The notes under the pieces were generated by a model that was given only the letters and a program-made list of their open reading frames with translations, was not told the origin of the DNA and made no database searches. Positions 1 through 12,116 of a stretch of DNA of 64,000 bases are shown piece by piece. Positions within the stretch are counted from its first letter, which is position 1, and each line of letters begins with the position of its first letter. Made by a program: the position numbers and the translations under genes. Origin of the DNA: Chrysomallon squamiferum (Eukaryota > Mollusca > Gastropoda > Neomphalida > Peltospiridae); assembly GCA_012295275.1 (NCBI GenBank), contig CM022679.1, positions 25,588,407-25,652,406 of the forward strand. The letters run 5' to 3'.

Positions 1-81
1 GTTGTCATTAACAGAAAAACAGATAACAAAATGTTTTATACATACAGAAATATTTAAAATATACACTGTCAATTAGTGCAT

Positions 82-85
<4 letters not shown>

Positions 86-180
<95 letters not shown>
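86..180. repeat. Compound (CT)n(AT)n microsatellite
   Basis: About forty uninterrupted CT units are followed directly by eight AT units. The same CT-then-AT order recurs at 4325-4374 and, in reverse complement, at 60387-60469. Confidence 0.97.
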
Positions 181-1442
181 CCTGACAACTGTTGATATGT
201 GTTTAAATGCATAGTAGAATATATACATATCTCCACATATGTAAAACTAAATATTTATTTATTAATAAAATGAGAAATTTACAGACATAAAACAAATATA
301 TCTGCAAACAGGTTTTTTTTGGTTTTCATGCTATGAATATCGTTTAAGAAGTAAACTTGGTAGAACTTTTGAAATGTCATTACAGTGGTGAAACCTTAGA
401 AAAATGTATCTAAATACATATTTTTATTATTTCTTAACATTCTTAGAACTGCTTTTAAAAGTAATTATTATTGTGATGACTGAAAATGTAGGAATGATTT
501 ATTTTGACAAAAAACAGTTTTAACTGACAAAATAACAATTTCTTCAGATGAAAAAATCCAAAAAGCAAACAAAAAAAAAAACCTAAAAACAAAAATAAAA
601 CTATGGAGAAAAAAATGAAGAAAGAAAAAATTTCCTTAATGCACTCACATGCATGTTTACTGCATGTTTCTGTAAAACAAATCTTAGTTGTTTTTTTAAA
701 GCAGAAGGAAAAAAGATTGAAATGTATTTAACAACCTTCTTTAAAGAAGAGCTGTCAGTGGTGCAGACTGCTGCTTCCTGAGTAAAAATGACATACCTGA
801 AATTACTGCTTGTTCCTCGGTTCCTTCCAAACAACACGACCTGCTGAAAATGGAGGCTGTCTTGGTGCTAAAATTCTGACAGGCATGTATGAAAAATTTT
901 AAAAATGAAGACCCGGTTGTCAAGATAGCAGTGTTCACCCGACTAAATGTCTCAAAGAACCGCAAAATTAATCATTCATTTTTTTCATACTACTGTGGAA
1001 AAAAAAAAAAAAAAAAAAAGAAGTTTTTGGCATGTACAAAGTTAAATTTAAAAAATAAAAAAAATAAAATGGAAAAGAAAAGAAACAATATGTAAATGAG
1101 AACAGATTTTTGCATTGTTTCTTTAAAAGTTATTTAAAAGGGTTTTTACTTGCAGGGGTGCTTTCTTTCACCATTCATACAGTGTAACTTGTAAAATAAT
1201 GTTTGTATAAGAAAGAAAGAATGAAAGAGTAAAGTAAAGGAAAAAAGGAAACTCAGGTTTGGAATGCTAATGTTTTAATAAGGTAACTGATATGTAAACA
1301 AGTAAAGAAATTCCAGTTCACAAATTTTATTTGTCAAATTAAATCCAAAACTGTGAACTATTCCAGTTATTTTTAAAATCAAAAACAATTATTTTTTAAA
1401 TTTTAAATCTGATTTAACATTTTACAGACTTCCAACTTCAAA
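181..1442. other. AT-rich DNA without recognisable gene
   Basis: No splice-bounded open frame or known element was seen. There is a poly(A) run at about 1000-1019 and scattered A-rich tracts. Short open frames on either strand have homopolymer-driven composition and no motif. Confidence 0.6.
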
Positions 1443-1674
1443 ATGCATATAATTATTAACATGATCATTATAATTACTGTTATGTCATCTATATTATTAT
1501 TATTATACTTGCTAGTATTATCATCATCACATTTATTATTCTCATTATCATTATCACTATCATCATCATCAAATGATCACCACCTTCATCACTGTCATCA
1601 TCATCATCATCATCATTATCATTGTCCTTATTACTACTATAGCTATAACTAATATTATTAAATAGTGAGATCAT
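1443..1674. repeat. Imperfect ATT/ATC trinucleotide repeat
   Basis: A mixture of ATT, ATC and CAT triplets, with the purest TCA run near 1560-1620. Both strands stay open through it only because the unit is three bases long; the translations are Ile/Ser/His or Asp/Met runs, so I do not call a gene. Confidence 0.85.
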
Positions 1675-2195
1675 GTATATAGCTTAATATTCATTGTTAA
1701 GTGTTGGAACTGGAAAAAGCCCAAGCAATACACTTCAAGGAAATGATCTCACTACCTGGATATATAACTCACATGTTACATGTTACAAAAGAAAAAAGAC
1801 CACTTTGTACAATCTGACAAGAACTTTCACTAAATCTTCATACAGTTTCACTCTGTTGCCTAGAACAGACACAAAACTTAATTTCTGGAATCCATTGTAG
1901 ACATGGATATTTAGTTATCTTATCTTGAAAAGGCCAATAAATTGAGTTGCCGTATCTTTGGTAGGAAGTAAATCATTCAAACTGTTTCACAGAATAGTTA
2001 CTGTGTGAAGAGAAAAGACATAAAGAATAAACATACTGCAGTGCAATGTTGTGTTAGTTGAGTTGTAATTCATAGGATGCTCTTTCTGATGCACAGTTCA
2101 TGTTTTACAAATCACAGTCAGAGTAGCTATCGGTTTAACCAAGACAGGTGCTCATCTGCAGACCTATAGGGATCCATTTTGTTTTGCATTTTTTT
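1675..2195. other. AT-rich DNA, nothing recognised
   Basis: The sequence is ordinary and non-repetitive with slightly higher GC around 1720-2110. I could not tie it to a gene or to the SINE family seen elsewhere in the window. Confidence 0.5.
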
Positions 2196-2199
2196 AATA

Positions 2200-2496
2200 T
2201 ACATAGATAGATAGATAGATAGATAGAGTGATACATAGATATAGATAGATAGGTAGAGCAATAGATAGATATAGATAGATAGGAAGAGAGATAGATATAG
2301 ATAGATAGACAGACAGAGTGATACATAGATATAGATAGATAGGAAGAGCAATAGATAGATATAGATAGATAGGAAGAGAGATAGATAGATATAGATAGAT
2401 AGATAGATAGATAGACAGATATATATAGATAGATAGACAGACAGACAGATAGATAGATAGATAGACAGATAGATAGACAGACATATATATATAGAT
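2200..2496. repeat. GATA-type tetranucleotide array with higher-order units
   Basis: TAGA/GATA units are interrupted by GAGTGATACATAGATA, GAGCAATAGATAGATA and GAAGAGAGATAGATA variants. The variants recur every roughly 24-60 bases, so the array was amplified in blocks as well as single units. Minus-strand frames reading Tyr-Leu-Ser repeats are by-products. Confidence 0.95.
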
Positions 2497-2810
2497 ACAA
2501 ATATAATGTTTCTGTTTGTTTCATTTTTTTTTTTAATTATTCTGTGGGTTCTTTTCTATTTTTTAATCTATTTTCATTTCTTAAATTGTTACAGGAATCG
2601 GACAAACTTGTTATTCACTGCTCATGCTAAAAACTGTCTGAAATAACTTTTTAAAAAACCCTTTAAATTTTTTCATTAAAAAACCATGAAAAATTAATTT
2701 TTAATGTAATCCACTTGGCAGCCATGTCATCTTTAGATATGTACAATTTAAAAAACTGTTGTACTCAGAATGACTTTCTTTCCATTGTTATTTTTATTAA
2801 TTGTTGGTTA
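2497..2810. other. AT-rich spacer
   Basis: This is T-rich unique sequence between two repeat arrays; nothing else was recognised. Confidence 0.5.
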
Positions 2811-3884
2811 TTACCAGTTTGTCTGTGAACATCACTAATACATTTAGAATTACCAGTCTGTCTGTGAACATCACTGATATATTTAGAATTACCAGTCTGT
2901 CTGTGAACATCACTGATATATTTAGAATTACCAGTCTGTCTGTGAACATCACTGATACATTTAGAAGTACAAGTCTGTGAACATCACTGATACATTTAGA
3001 ATTACAAGTTTGTCTGTGAACATCACTGATACATTTAGAATTACAAGTCTGTGAACATCACTGATACATTTAGAATTACAAGTTTGTCTGTGAACATAAC
3101 TGATACATGTAGAATTACAAGTCTGTGAACATCACTGATACATTTAGAATTACCAGTTTGTCTGTGAACATCACTGATACATTTAGAATTACAAGTCTGT
3201 GAACATCACTGATACATTTAGAATTACCAGTTTGTCTGTGAACATCACTGATACATTTAGAATTACAAGTTTGTCTGTGAACATAACTGATACATTTAGA
3301 ATTACAAGTCTGTGAACATCACTGATACATTTAGAATTACCAGTTTGTCTGTGAACATCACTGATACATTTAGAATTACAAGTCTGTGAACATCACTGAT
3401 ACATTTAGAATTACCAGTTTGTCTGTGAACATCACTGATACATTTAGAATTACTAGTTTGTCCGTGAACATCATTGATACATTTAGAATTACAAGTCTGT
3501 GAACATCACTGATACATTTAGAATTACAAGTTTGTCTGTGAACATCACTGATACATTTAGAATTACCAGTTTGTCTGTGAACATCACTGATACATTTAGA
3601 ATTACAAGTTTGTGAACATCACTGATACATTTAGAATAACCAGTTTGTCTGTGAACATCACTGATACATTTAGAATAACCAGTTTGTCTGTGAACATCAC
3701 TGATACATTTAGAATTACAAGTTTGTCTGTGAATATCACTGATACATTTAGGATTACAAGTTTGTCTGTGAACATCACTGATTCATTTAGAATTACAAGT
3801 TTGTCTGTGAACATCACTGATACATTTAGAATTACAAGTTTGTCTGTGAACATCACTGATTCAATTAGAATTACCAGTCTGTTT
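2811..3884. repeat. 39/35-bp minisatellite, about 28-30 copies
   Basis: The unit contains TTTGTCTGTGAACATCACTG and ends in ATACATTTAGAA. Full units are 39 bp; a shorter 35-bp form lacks four bases (AGTCTGTG instead of AGTTTGTCTGTG). The left edge has 39-bp units, the middle (about 2960-3610) alternates long and short forms, and the right third (about 3610-3880) is nearly pure 39-bp units. Because 39 is divisible by three, the right third is open on both strands with a 13-residue period, which is a consequence of unit length rather than evidence of a protein. Confidence 0.97.
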
Positions 3885-4320
3885 GGACCACACAACAAGC
3901 ACAAACAACATAATTCAGATTTTAGCCTCAGTAGTAGAAGATAAAAAGTCTGACATCTGGTCTCATAAGAGAAATAGAAATTTGTCTGGGAATCTTACAT
4001 GACTATAACAACTGTTGTAATTTGTTTGTCTTCGTTTTGTTTCTTGTTTCTGAAAAAAAAAAAAATCTTGATTTGCCCCAGAGAGTCTGATATTATTGGC
4101 AGGTCTTAAATGATGACTGTATAGCTGTTTCAAAACATGTGTAATAAGTCATAGCTGTTTCAAACAATATAATCTTTGATTCAAAACAAGTAGTTATAGT
4201 CTTTACATCTATATTCTTTTATTGCATATCCTGATTTATATTTATTAATGCTAATTATCACTTATTTTACATACTTAACTTTGCTTAATATAACCAATTA
4301 TTTATCTCTATCTACCTCTG

Positions 4321-4324
<4 letters not shown>
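3885..4324. other. AT-rich spacer
   Basis: Unique AT-rich sequence with a short poly(A) near 4052; no gene or known repeat was recognised. Confidence 0.5.

Positions 4325-4374
<50 letters not shown>
4325..4374. repeat. Compound (CT)n(AT)n microsatellite
   Basis: About eighteen CT units are followed by seven AT units, in the same order as at 86-180. Downstream, TATTGTTTATATNTCTGATATTTGATAATA is present twice in tandem (about 4386-4449). Confidence 0.95.
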
Positions 4375-4754
4375 TGTGTTTTAAATATTGTTTATATGTC
4401 TGATATTTGATAATACAGATATTGTTTATATATCTGATATTTGATAATATAGAAATACTCAGTGGAAATAACATTCACACACCACTTTTCCTTGAAAGTT
4501 CTAATTTCACTTTCAATTCTGAACGACACAAAATTAAATTATCTGCTCCGTTGGAATGTCTGATATCTTACTGCAAACCATTTACCTCTCCTGTACTACT
4601 TGATACACACAGAAAATCTTCAGAAGAAAACAGAATGTCTGTGTGTTTAGGTGGAAGATTCTTACACCAGCACATTGCCCACATTGTCTAAATCAATCTA
4701 AAAACACAGTTTAACATGCTATATAAATAAACTGATATGTGCTGTTTGGAAACA

Positions 4755-4980
4755 GAGACGTCAAGATCGATCCTTTTAGCCTGCCAAGTGGATCATTTCC
4801 TGTTCCAACCTGTAATCCATAGTAGTAAATTTAAGTAAAGTCATGGTATGTACTTCCCTGTGTGTACTGAAAGGTGCACGTAAAAGAATGTTTGATTAAT
4901 GAGATGTGTTGTTGAGAATTCATTTAGTCCAAAAAGCCATCTGTTAATATGATGCCTAAAGATAAAAAAAATACATAAAA
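4755..4980 (+). mobile_element. Degraded tRNA-derived SINE (mollusc type), head truncated
   Basis: A box-B-like AGATCGATCC (about 4764) is followed by GTGGATCATTTCCTGTTCC and then CATGGTATGTACTTCCCTGT and AAAGGTGCACGTAAAAGAA. These landmarks occur in the order found in the better preserved copies at 37125 and 28035 (reverse). The A-box half is missing. The family assignment is from memory of gastropod SINEs. Confidence 0.6.
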
Positions 4981-5108
4981 CATGAGTTACTAGTGATCAA
5001 ACTTTGGTGAAAATCAGTTGTGATGATGATTTCAAGTCCAGAGTGTTTCAACAAGGATGTCATTTATATTTATTTTTAGTTATCAATAATTAAATCAGTG
5101 ACAAACAT
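4981..5108. other. Short AT-rich spacer
   Basis: Nothing was recognised. Confidence 0.4.
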
Positions 5109-5345
5109 AGATGTATGCACACACCACACACTCATTCACACAAACATGCACACATATACATACACAGTTATACACATTGATAAACACTGAGATATACACA
5201 TACACATATTCTCACATATATATATATATTTACTCACACAAATGCACATACTCATACTCTGATGGACATTCACACACACAGACAGAGAGAGACACACATC
5301 CACACACAATGATACACACACACACATGCAAACACTCACATACTT
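5109..5345. repeat. CA-rich (ACAC/ATAC) low-complexity tract
   Basis: Imperfect CA and CATA repeats with small TA and GAGA insertions. Apparent reading frames consist of Thr-His or Cys-Val runs produced by the dinucleotide. Confidence 0.9.
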
Positions 5346-5715
5346 TTACTGCTATATTTTTCCCCACGTACATTCGTGACTACTAAAAAGAAATATGCTG
5401 TTTTAACTCTTAGTTTATCATCATCTCCGATTATTAACCATCTATCACAATATCTCCGCTACATAAAACAAATTCACTGGGGTTTTTAACCCCAGTTCTC
5501 ATTATTTATCTTTACTTTTTTTCTCTCTCTCTCCACATGTGTGGCTGTTGATCTGGAAACTGCACATCTCTGCTAAATAACATCGTGTTTAACATTATCA
5601 AGTCATATCGTATCTATCACATGCAATAAAACTGATAAAAATCTGTTTATTTCATTGAGAAGGCTGCTAGTTTCATATTGTAACTGTTTTCCTGTGAATC
5701 TCTGTATGTGATAGA
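5346..5715. other. AT-rich spacer
   Basis: Unique sequence with no splice-bounded frame and no known repeat. Confidence 0.5.
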
Positions 5716-6060
5716 TTTGAATATGTGTGTGTGTGCATGTCTGTGTTTTTATGGTTATGTGTTTGTATATGTGTGTGTGTTATTATTATGGTTGTATATA
5801 CATGTGTATATATATATATTTGCCTGCATATGTGTCTATTTGTCTGTCCCTATGTCTGTCTGTCTGATGGTTGGGTATAAATTATGTTATATACTGTCTT
5901 CAATATGCATGGTTATATGTGTGCATATGTATAGGTATTGTATAGATGAAAACATGTTGTGTACATTTGTTTGTGTTTATATATATTTGTATATATATGT
6001 ATGTATGTATGCATATATGTATGTGTGTGTATATGTATATGTACAAACATACCCCCATGT
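5716..6060. repeat. TG/TATG-rich low-complexity tract
   Basis: Imperfect TG, TATG and TGTCTG repeats. It is the complementary composition to the CA tract at 5109-5345 about 600 bases upstream, so the two could pair as a loose inverted repeat. Confidence 0.85.
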
Positions 6061-6070
6061 ATAAATACAT

Positions 6071-6158
6071 AATTTTTGTGGTAAGAAAATATCATGGAAA
6101 CTCATATATATATATATATATATATGAGTTTCCAAATGTTTCTTACCAAACAAATTTG
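6071..6158. repeat. Foldback (inverted repeat) around an AT microsatellite
   Basis: Bases 6096-6133 form a perfect palindrome: GGAAACTC, an (AT)n core, then GAGTTTCC. A second arm pair lies outside it (GGTAAGAAA at 6080-6088, TTTCTTACC at 6139-6147), with looser matches beyond. The structure resembles a small foldback or MITE-like element whose loop is the dinucleotide run. No transposase or clear target-site duplication is visible. Confidence 0.85.
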
Positions 6159-6159
6159 A

Positions 6160-6594
6160 AATATACTCATGACCTTAACACACAATATATTTATCACAAA
6201 ACATAAACACAATCCCATGCAGGACCTTGCTGTAATGTAGACTTGTACTTTGTTTTCAGGTGATGACTTAGTTATTGCAGCACATCATGTAATACAGTAC
6301 AAGCTGACCTTTAGCTAAAAGCCCAGAGTTTGCAGAGAAAGCATTTTCTATTATTTCAGTTGTATCAGAAAAAGTATTCCCGGTTTGTCTTTAAGGAATG
6401 TAAATAACTTCACAAGAGAAAGAGTATTTTTCAATGAATGGGTGTGTTTTTTGTGTGTGTTTGTGAGTGACTGTGCATGTTTGCGTGTTCAGTGATTGTG
6501 TATATGTGTGTAATCTTGAATTATTTTGTTGTTTTGAGTGACTTTGGGTTTCTTGTGGGTTTTTTTGTGTTTGTTTAAGTGTTGTATACGTTAT
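6160..6594. other. AT-rich spacer
   Basis: Unique sequence turning TG-rich after about 6440; no gene was recognised. Confidence 0.5.
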
Positions 6595-7020
6595 TTGTAT
6601 TTAGTGATTGTATATGTTGTCCTTTTTATATAGTTATGTGTATTTTAGTGACTGTATGTGTTATGTGTATTTAGTGATTGTATATGTTGTCTATTTTAGT
6701 GATTGTTTATGTTGTGGGTATTTTAGTGACTGTATAATGTTGTATTTTAGTGATTGTATATGTTATATGTATTTAGTGATTGTTTATGTTGTCTATTTTA
6801 GTGATTGTATATGTTGTGTCTATTTTAGTGATATGTATGTTGTGTATACTTTAATGATTGTATATGTCATGTGTATTTTAATGATTGTATATGTTGTGTC
6901 TATTTTAGTGATTATGTATGGTGTGTGTACTTTAGTCATTATGTGTGTTTTGTGTATTTCACCGACTGTTGATATTATGTGTATTTAAGTGACTGTGTAT
7001 GTTTGTATATATTTTAGGAA
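6595..7020. repeat. Degenerate ~25-bp tandem repeat
   Basis: The unit is close to TTTTAGTGATTGTATATGTTGTGTA, with about 15 imperfect copies and drift toward the right end. The open + strand frame through it (about 6608-6988) reads a Cys/Tyr/Val repeat and has no start context or splice sites of note. Confidence 0.9.
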
Positions 7021-9060
7021 CTGCATACACTGTGTACATTATGTTACTAACTGTCTATCTCTCTTATTGTGCATTTAAGTCATTGTATATGATCCACATA
7101 CAAGTTCAAAGTGAGGAAAACAAAACAATTTATTTTCAGCCTGTGATATCTCTACGAAGTAAAACAGACATGTGTTAGTTAAGTTCTGCTCTGAATGGTT
7201 TAGCTCCAGTCTTGTCAAACAACATGTTGATATGTAATAAAACAATACATCCTCAGACATCCATATCAGCAGAGGTGAAAAAAAACACACAGAAGCCTTT
7301 TTGATATGCAGTATTTTTATTTTAATATGAAACTGATTTCATTCTGAAAATTTCATTTCCATCATTTTCATTCACGTTATCCTCACTTTATGAGATCCTA
7401 GATTCTGTGTTGATGCTTATGTTTACTTTTTTTTTTTTTACTGCAGTGTATGTGTCATTTAGAAATAATAACTGTTTGGTTATTTGTGTGAAGTAAATAT
7501 TGGTTTGTTTTACTATAACACAGTGCAATGTTTTGTTATGTCACGCTGCTGTTTTGACATAATTTGAATCATTGTCAGTCCCATAAATCCAAACAAAGAA
7601 ATATTAAAACATACATACATACAGTTATATGTACACAAAGAAATGTGTTTGTCTGTATGTTTTTGTTTGTTAGGTAGAGATACAAATAGTATATGTAATC
7701 ATACAAACTAATCCATAGATAAATTACACACATATTTTATATGCATATATATATACACTGAATGTGTGTGTGTGTGTGTGTGTGTGTTAGTGTTTTACAC
7801 TTATACACAGGTACAGCATAAAACATTTATAAACAATTCCATTTACAATACATTTAGAATACTAATAATAAATCTGTGCAATATTTCTTGATCTAAGAAA
7901 TATATCACAGAATGTGATGTCTTGCCTTCTGAAGTATTAAAACACATACAGACAGACACACTTATTAAACAAAGATACAAATACAGACATACCAAATAAA
8001 GATAAAAACACAGACATAGCCAGACACTCATGCAGACATGGACAGATATATATATAAATATAAACACAAAAACAGAGATTGACAGAGAAAGAGACAAATG
8101 TATCAATGTATTACAATATCTCATATACATCAGATGCACATAATTCACACATAAAACACACACACAAATCAGATACAACACACAAACACACAACATTCAA
8201 TGCATGATATACACAGATCATATACATATACACACAAATACATCAAAGATATCATGTACAGATATCACATATAAATACATGCTGCATTCATATACATGCA
8301 AGCACTCAAACATTACATACAAACATCTTTCCAAAACAGTTTTGATGTTGTCATACCCAGACTTATCAAACACATCCATGTTGTTTCAGCAGCTTCCATT
8401 TGTCAAATGTAACACATGCTGACTCTTTTAACCTGTCACACACTCATAACACAAGAAAAACAAAAACACATTCTTCTCAGAAAGATCTTTTCACTGTCTG
8501 ATTGCTGTTTAGCTTCAAAATAACATCTTACATCTGGCATGAACAATTGGCAATAGATTTAACTAAACAAAACTACTTTACACAGTGCCGAATATAACTT
8601 TCTTTTTTAAAAAATACGTTTTTGTGTAATTAGCTCACAATACTCTGAAGTACACTTGAAACAGTTATAGTCTAAAATAAATAATATATATATATACACA
8701 CACATGTATTTATATGATTAGGTCAAATACAAAAGGATTTTGCCAAAACTGAGTTTGGTGTATGATTGATAGTGATTAACCATTGCTTCATGATGATGAG
8801 AAACCTAATTAGTTGTACAATCACTAATATCCAACTGAAAGTTCAAAAGGGCTTACATTCTTATCAGAATTTTTTTGTTTTAAAAAAAAATGATAAATGG
8901 TCTCTAAGCCCTTTTTCAAATAAGCTCTTCATACACATATGCACACACAAACACACATATGCACACACAAACACACACATACACACACACATATAACACA
9001 CACATACACACAGACTGAAAATTAATAGTGTATGGGTGCATGTCTGTGTTTAATACATGT
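7021..9060. other. Non-genic AT-rich DNA with CA/TG tracts
   Basis: It contains a pure TG run (about 7763-7788), CA-rich stretches (about 7940-8250 and 8935-9013) and a poly(T) at 7429. No coding exon was recognised. A minus-strand frame across 7843-8196 is made of the CA-rich tract. Confidence 0.55.
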
Positions 9061-9064
9061 ATAA

Positions 9065-9215
9065 TTCTGAATTGTAATTTGTGCAAGCAGTAAACAACAT
9101 TTTAAAAGATCCTCCCATAAACAGGACAGTACATACCATGACATTAGTAAATAGATAATGAGACAGTGGCTTAAATTAGAAAAGAAGACAAGCTGTATAC
9201 TTTGCTCAACACACA
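9065..9215 (-). mobile_element. Degraded SINE fragment, body only
   Basis: Read on the minus strand it gives TCATGGTATGTACTGTCCTG, then TTTATGGGAGGATCTTTTAA and GTTTACTGC, matching the SINE body landmarks seen at 37125 and 28035. The tRNA-like head is not recognisable here. Confidence 0.65.
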
Positions 9216-9310
9216 TTCTAATCTGAGTTTATATGGTGTCATACAGATATAACAGAGGACTGACTATATAGATAATCAAGATGATTTTTGTCATTAGCAC
9301 ACAGTGGCCT

Positions 9311-9337
9311 TATATATATATATATATATATATATAT
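9311..9337. repeat. (AT)n microsatellite
   Basis: An uninterrupted TA run lying at the 3' edge of the minus-strand SINE at 9338-9505. Confidence 0.9.
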
Positions 9338-9505
9338 GCCTTTCCATAAATCTTGGTCTTTGATGAACTTTGGATCCGTGAGGTTCTAGCTGGAACAGGA
9401 AAGAGACCAGTTGATGTACTATGAAGAACTGATCTTTTGACTGCCATGCTTCATCCATGTACTCTAACCACTGGACCAGAAGTCTGTTTTGGAGACAAGA
9501 AACAG
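9338..9505 (-). mobile_element. tRNA-derived SINE with A and B boxes
   Basis: On the minus strand the head reads GGTCCAGTGGTTAGAGTACA (A-box-like) and later AAAAGATCAGTTCTTC (B-box-like). The body follows: TCTTTCCTGTTCCAGCTAG, then ATCAAAGACCAAGATTTATGGAAAGG. It is one of the clearer copies. An open frame across it is incidental. Confidence 0.75.
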
Positions 9506-9729
9506 TGCAGTAGATCACTGTGGGGATGTTCTAGATTTCTGAGACAAAAAAAAAAAAATTAAAAATATAAATACAAAAATAAAAACACCACTAACTAAAA
9601 TAAGCCTTCATCATATTAACATGCATGCACTTCACAAAAATAATTAAAGGTAAATGTACGTTAAGTATTCCATCCAAAAAAAAATATATAGGTTAATTGC
9701 TCTTCATGTGTGTATGAGTGTGAGTGTGT

Positions 9730-9732
<3 letters not shown>
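9506..9732. other. AT-rich spacer
   Basis: Contains a poly(A) near 9546; otherwise nothing was recognised. Confidence 0.4.
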
Positions 9733-9784
<52 letters not shown>

Positions 9785-9835
9785 ATACATATATATATAT
9801 ATAAACATACATATATATACATACATATATATATG

Positions 9836-9866
<31 letters not shown>

Positions 9867-9900
9867 ATATATATATATATATATAAATAGATATAGATAT
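9733..9900. repeat. AT / ATAC / ATGT microsatellite complex
   Basis: A long (AT)n run is followed by ATAAACATACATAT units, then their complement-like ATGT units, ending in TATAGATA. The order makes the block partly self-complementary (ATAC on the left, GTAT on the right). Confidence 0.93.
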
Positions 9901-10845
9901 AGATTCAGATACAGATATAAATGAAGAGCATATTAAGCTGTATGTTTTTGTGTATATATTTTATGTATAGATGTATGTATGCATCCATCAATCTATCATA
10001 TATATATGTGAGTATATAGCTATGTATGTATCTATTTCTTTTTCCTCATTACAAGTAGACAGATGTACAACTCAGTAAGCTGACAGTCAGTGAAAGGAAT
10101 GCATTGAGGGTCAAAGATTAATGAACTTGTATTAAGAAAATTTGGTATACTCATCAAAATACGTGATTAACCGAATTTTTATCAATTACAAACTCCATTT
10201 GAACATAAAGCCGGAATGCGAGCTGGAGGTCTATATTTACACATCAGACAGATTCTTCTTGTTTAGACATACATACTTCTAATCAAAGACTGTCAGTGTG
10301 TGATGTTGGGCAAATGGCCCCTGTGTCTCGCTGTGAAAAGTAAAACAGGTATGGTGACTTGTAATACCTTTTCTCAGACTAGTTTCTGAATTAACTGCAA
10401 ACAAGAAAGGTCAAATTTATTAAAAAAAAAAAAAAAAAAAAAATGGTGGGAGATGCCACTGGTAATTGGTTATCAAACTGGTGTAATGAGTTTTAAATTT
10501 CTCTGTTATTTCCAGAATTAATATGTCACATGGTGAAGGTCAAAAAAATTTCTGCAGCCATATTTAGTTATAAAATTTTTCTGTATGAAATTCAGAATAA
10601 ATCGTAGAAGCTACAATAAATTTCTGCTGTTAACAAATTTGTGTAATTTATTTTGAACTTTATCTGTGAGATTCAGAATAGATGATACATATAAGGACTA
10701 GAAACATGGAATTCTTTGCAATGCAATATTCATTTTTACTTCAGACAAGGAAACACCACAGACTTTGTTAGCAAGTCATAGACACTCTCTGGTGACACAA
10801 ATAACTAAACATGTGCACCAAGAAGTGATTATCCTGAAATGCTTT
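9901..10845. other. AT-rich unique DNA
   Basis: Contains a poly(A) of about 20 at 10423-10443. The parts around 10200-10380 have higher GC but no recognised exon or element. Confidence 0.5.
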
Positions 10846-11095
10846 TATCTTCAACAACTTCTTCATCAGCCCTTTCTTCCTCAACCCTTTGTTCTTCAAC
10901 ACTTTTTCTTCAACCTTTTCTTCCTCAACACTTTTTCTTCAACCTTTTCTTCCTCAACACTTTTTTTCCTCAACCTTTTTTTCCTCAAAAGTTTTCTTCA
11001 ACTCATTCTTTCTCAAACCTCTCTTCTTCAACCCATTCTTCCTCAAACCTTTCTTCTTCAACCTTTTCTTCATCAACACTTTCTCCTTAACCCAT
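10846..11095. repeat. TTC-rich minisatellite (~15/30-bp unit)
   Basis: Units of the form CTTCAACCTTTTCTTCCT and CAACACTTTTT are repeated with drift. Three overlapping + strand frames are open across it because of the pyrimidine composition; none is a credible gene. Confidence 0.9.
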
Positions 11096-11329
11096 TTGAT
11101 CATGACATTATACTGATAATTAAATCTGAATTACATTTAGTATATGAATGTCTTGTCATTACAGAGAATCATGCCTGACTTGGACTGTACGATTAATTCT
11201 TGTTTTTGCTAACTGTGAACTGCAGCATGTTTTATGTTTTTTTGACATAAACATGACATCACAGATAGTTATTTAACATTAATTCACTTTTCCATTGGCA
11301 AAATGGTTTCACAGCTTGTAATGCAGAAA

Positions 11330-11630
11330 TACTTTTTTTAAATCATTCTCTTTTATATTTTTCATTTTATGATTTTTTTAAATTTATTTTATTTTATTTT
11401 TATTTTTTTAATTTATGTTTATTTATATTTGTTTTTTTTATTATTTTTTTTGGTTTTATTTATTTATTTATTTTTTTTACTTTTTTTTTATTTGTTAATT
11501 TTTATTAATTTTTTTTATTATTTTTTTTTTATTATTATTATTACCTTTTTTTAATTTATTTTTTTTTTTTGTTTTATGTTTTGTTAATTTTAGGATTTTG
11601 ATTTTGATTTATATATTTTTTGTTGTTGTT
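11330..11630. repeat. T-rich low-complexity tract
   Basis: Almost entirely T with A, in TTTA and TTTTA variants. No other structure is visible. Confidence 0.85.
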
Positions 11631-11798
11631 TTATCAAGTGCTGCACATTTTTCCACCATATTTATTATTCAGTTTAGGAGTTTTTATCTTGCATAAAGAA
11701 AACCACTGAGGTAGTAGTATTCTAATTCAGTATCAGAAATGAAAAAAAAAAAAAAAATGCAATGTTCTGTAGAAATTCATGACTCACATATTTGTGTT

Positions 11799-11830
<32 letters not shown>

Positions 11831-12116
11831 TTCTGTACTTAGCCTTATATATTTCAATATATGAATCTTAGTTTGCAATCCACTGCATTTAAAATAAAAT
11901 CAATGAAACTTAAAATACTCCACTGAACTTCATCTACATTACATTTAATCTACAGTTCTAAACTCTTTCTCTGTTACAGAACAGTTACTCAACAGACAAG
12001 GATAATCTGCAGGTCATTGCTGTCTGTTGAGAATCAACACTATTTTATCACTGTTCATGACATTTCTGCTAAAGTCCATTAGTTCATGAAACATTTTCTG
12101 ATGACATTACAATTTA
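11631..12116. other. AT-rich spacer
   Basis: Contains a poly(A) at about 11742 and an (AT)n at about 11807-11830; no gene was recognised. Confidence 0.5.

Noticed and set aside
2811-3884. CRISPR-like regular array
   Set aside because: Units are directly adjacent, with no unique spacers, in a eukaryotic genome; it is a minisatellite.
3602-3944. Overlapping open frames on both strands with 13-residue repeats
   Set aside because: They come from a 39-bp minisatellite unit, divisible by three and lacking stops in two frames; there are no splice sites or non-repeat coding sequence.
10765-11178. Three overlapping + strand frames
   Set aside because: They lie across a TTC-rich minisatellite; Leu/Phe/Ser composition is imposed by the repeat.
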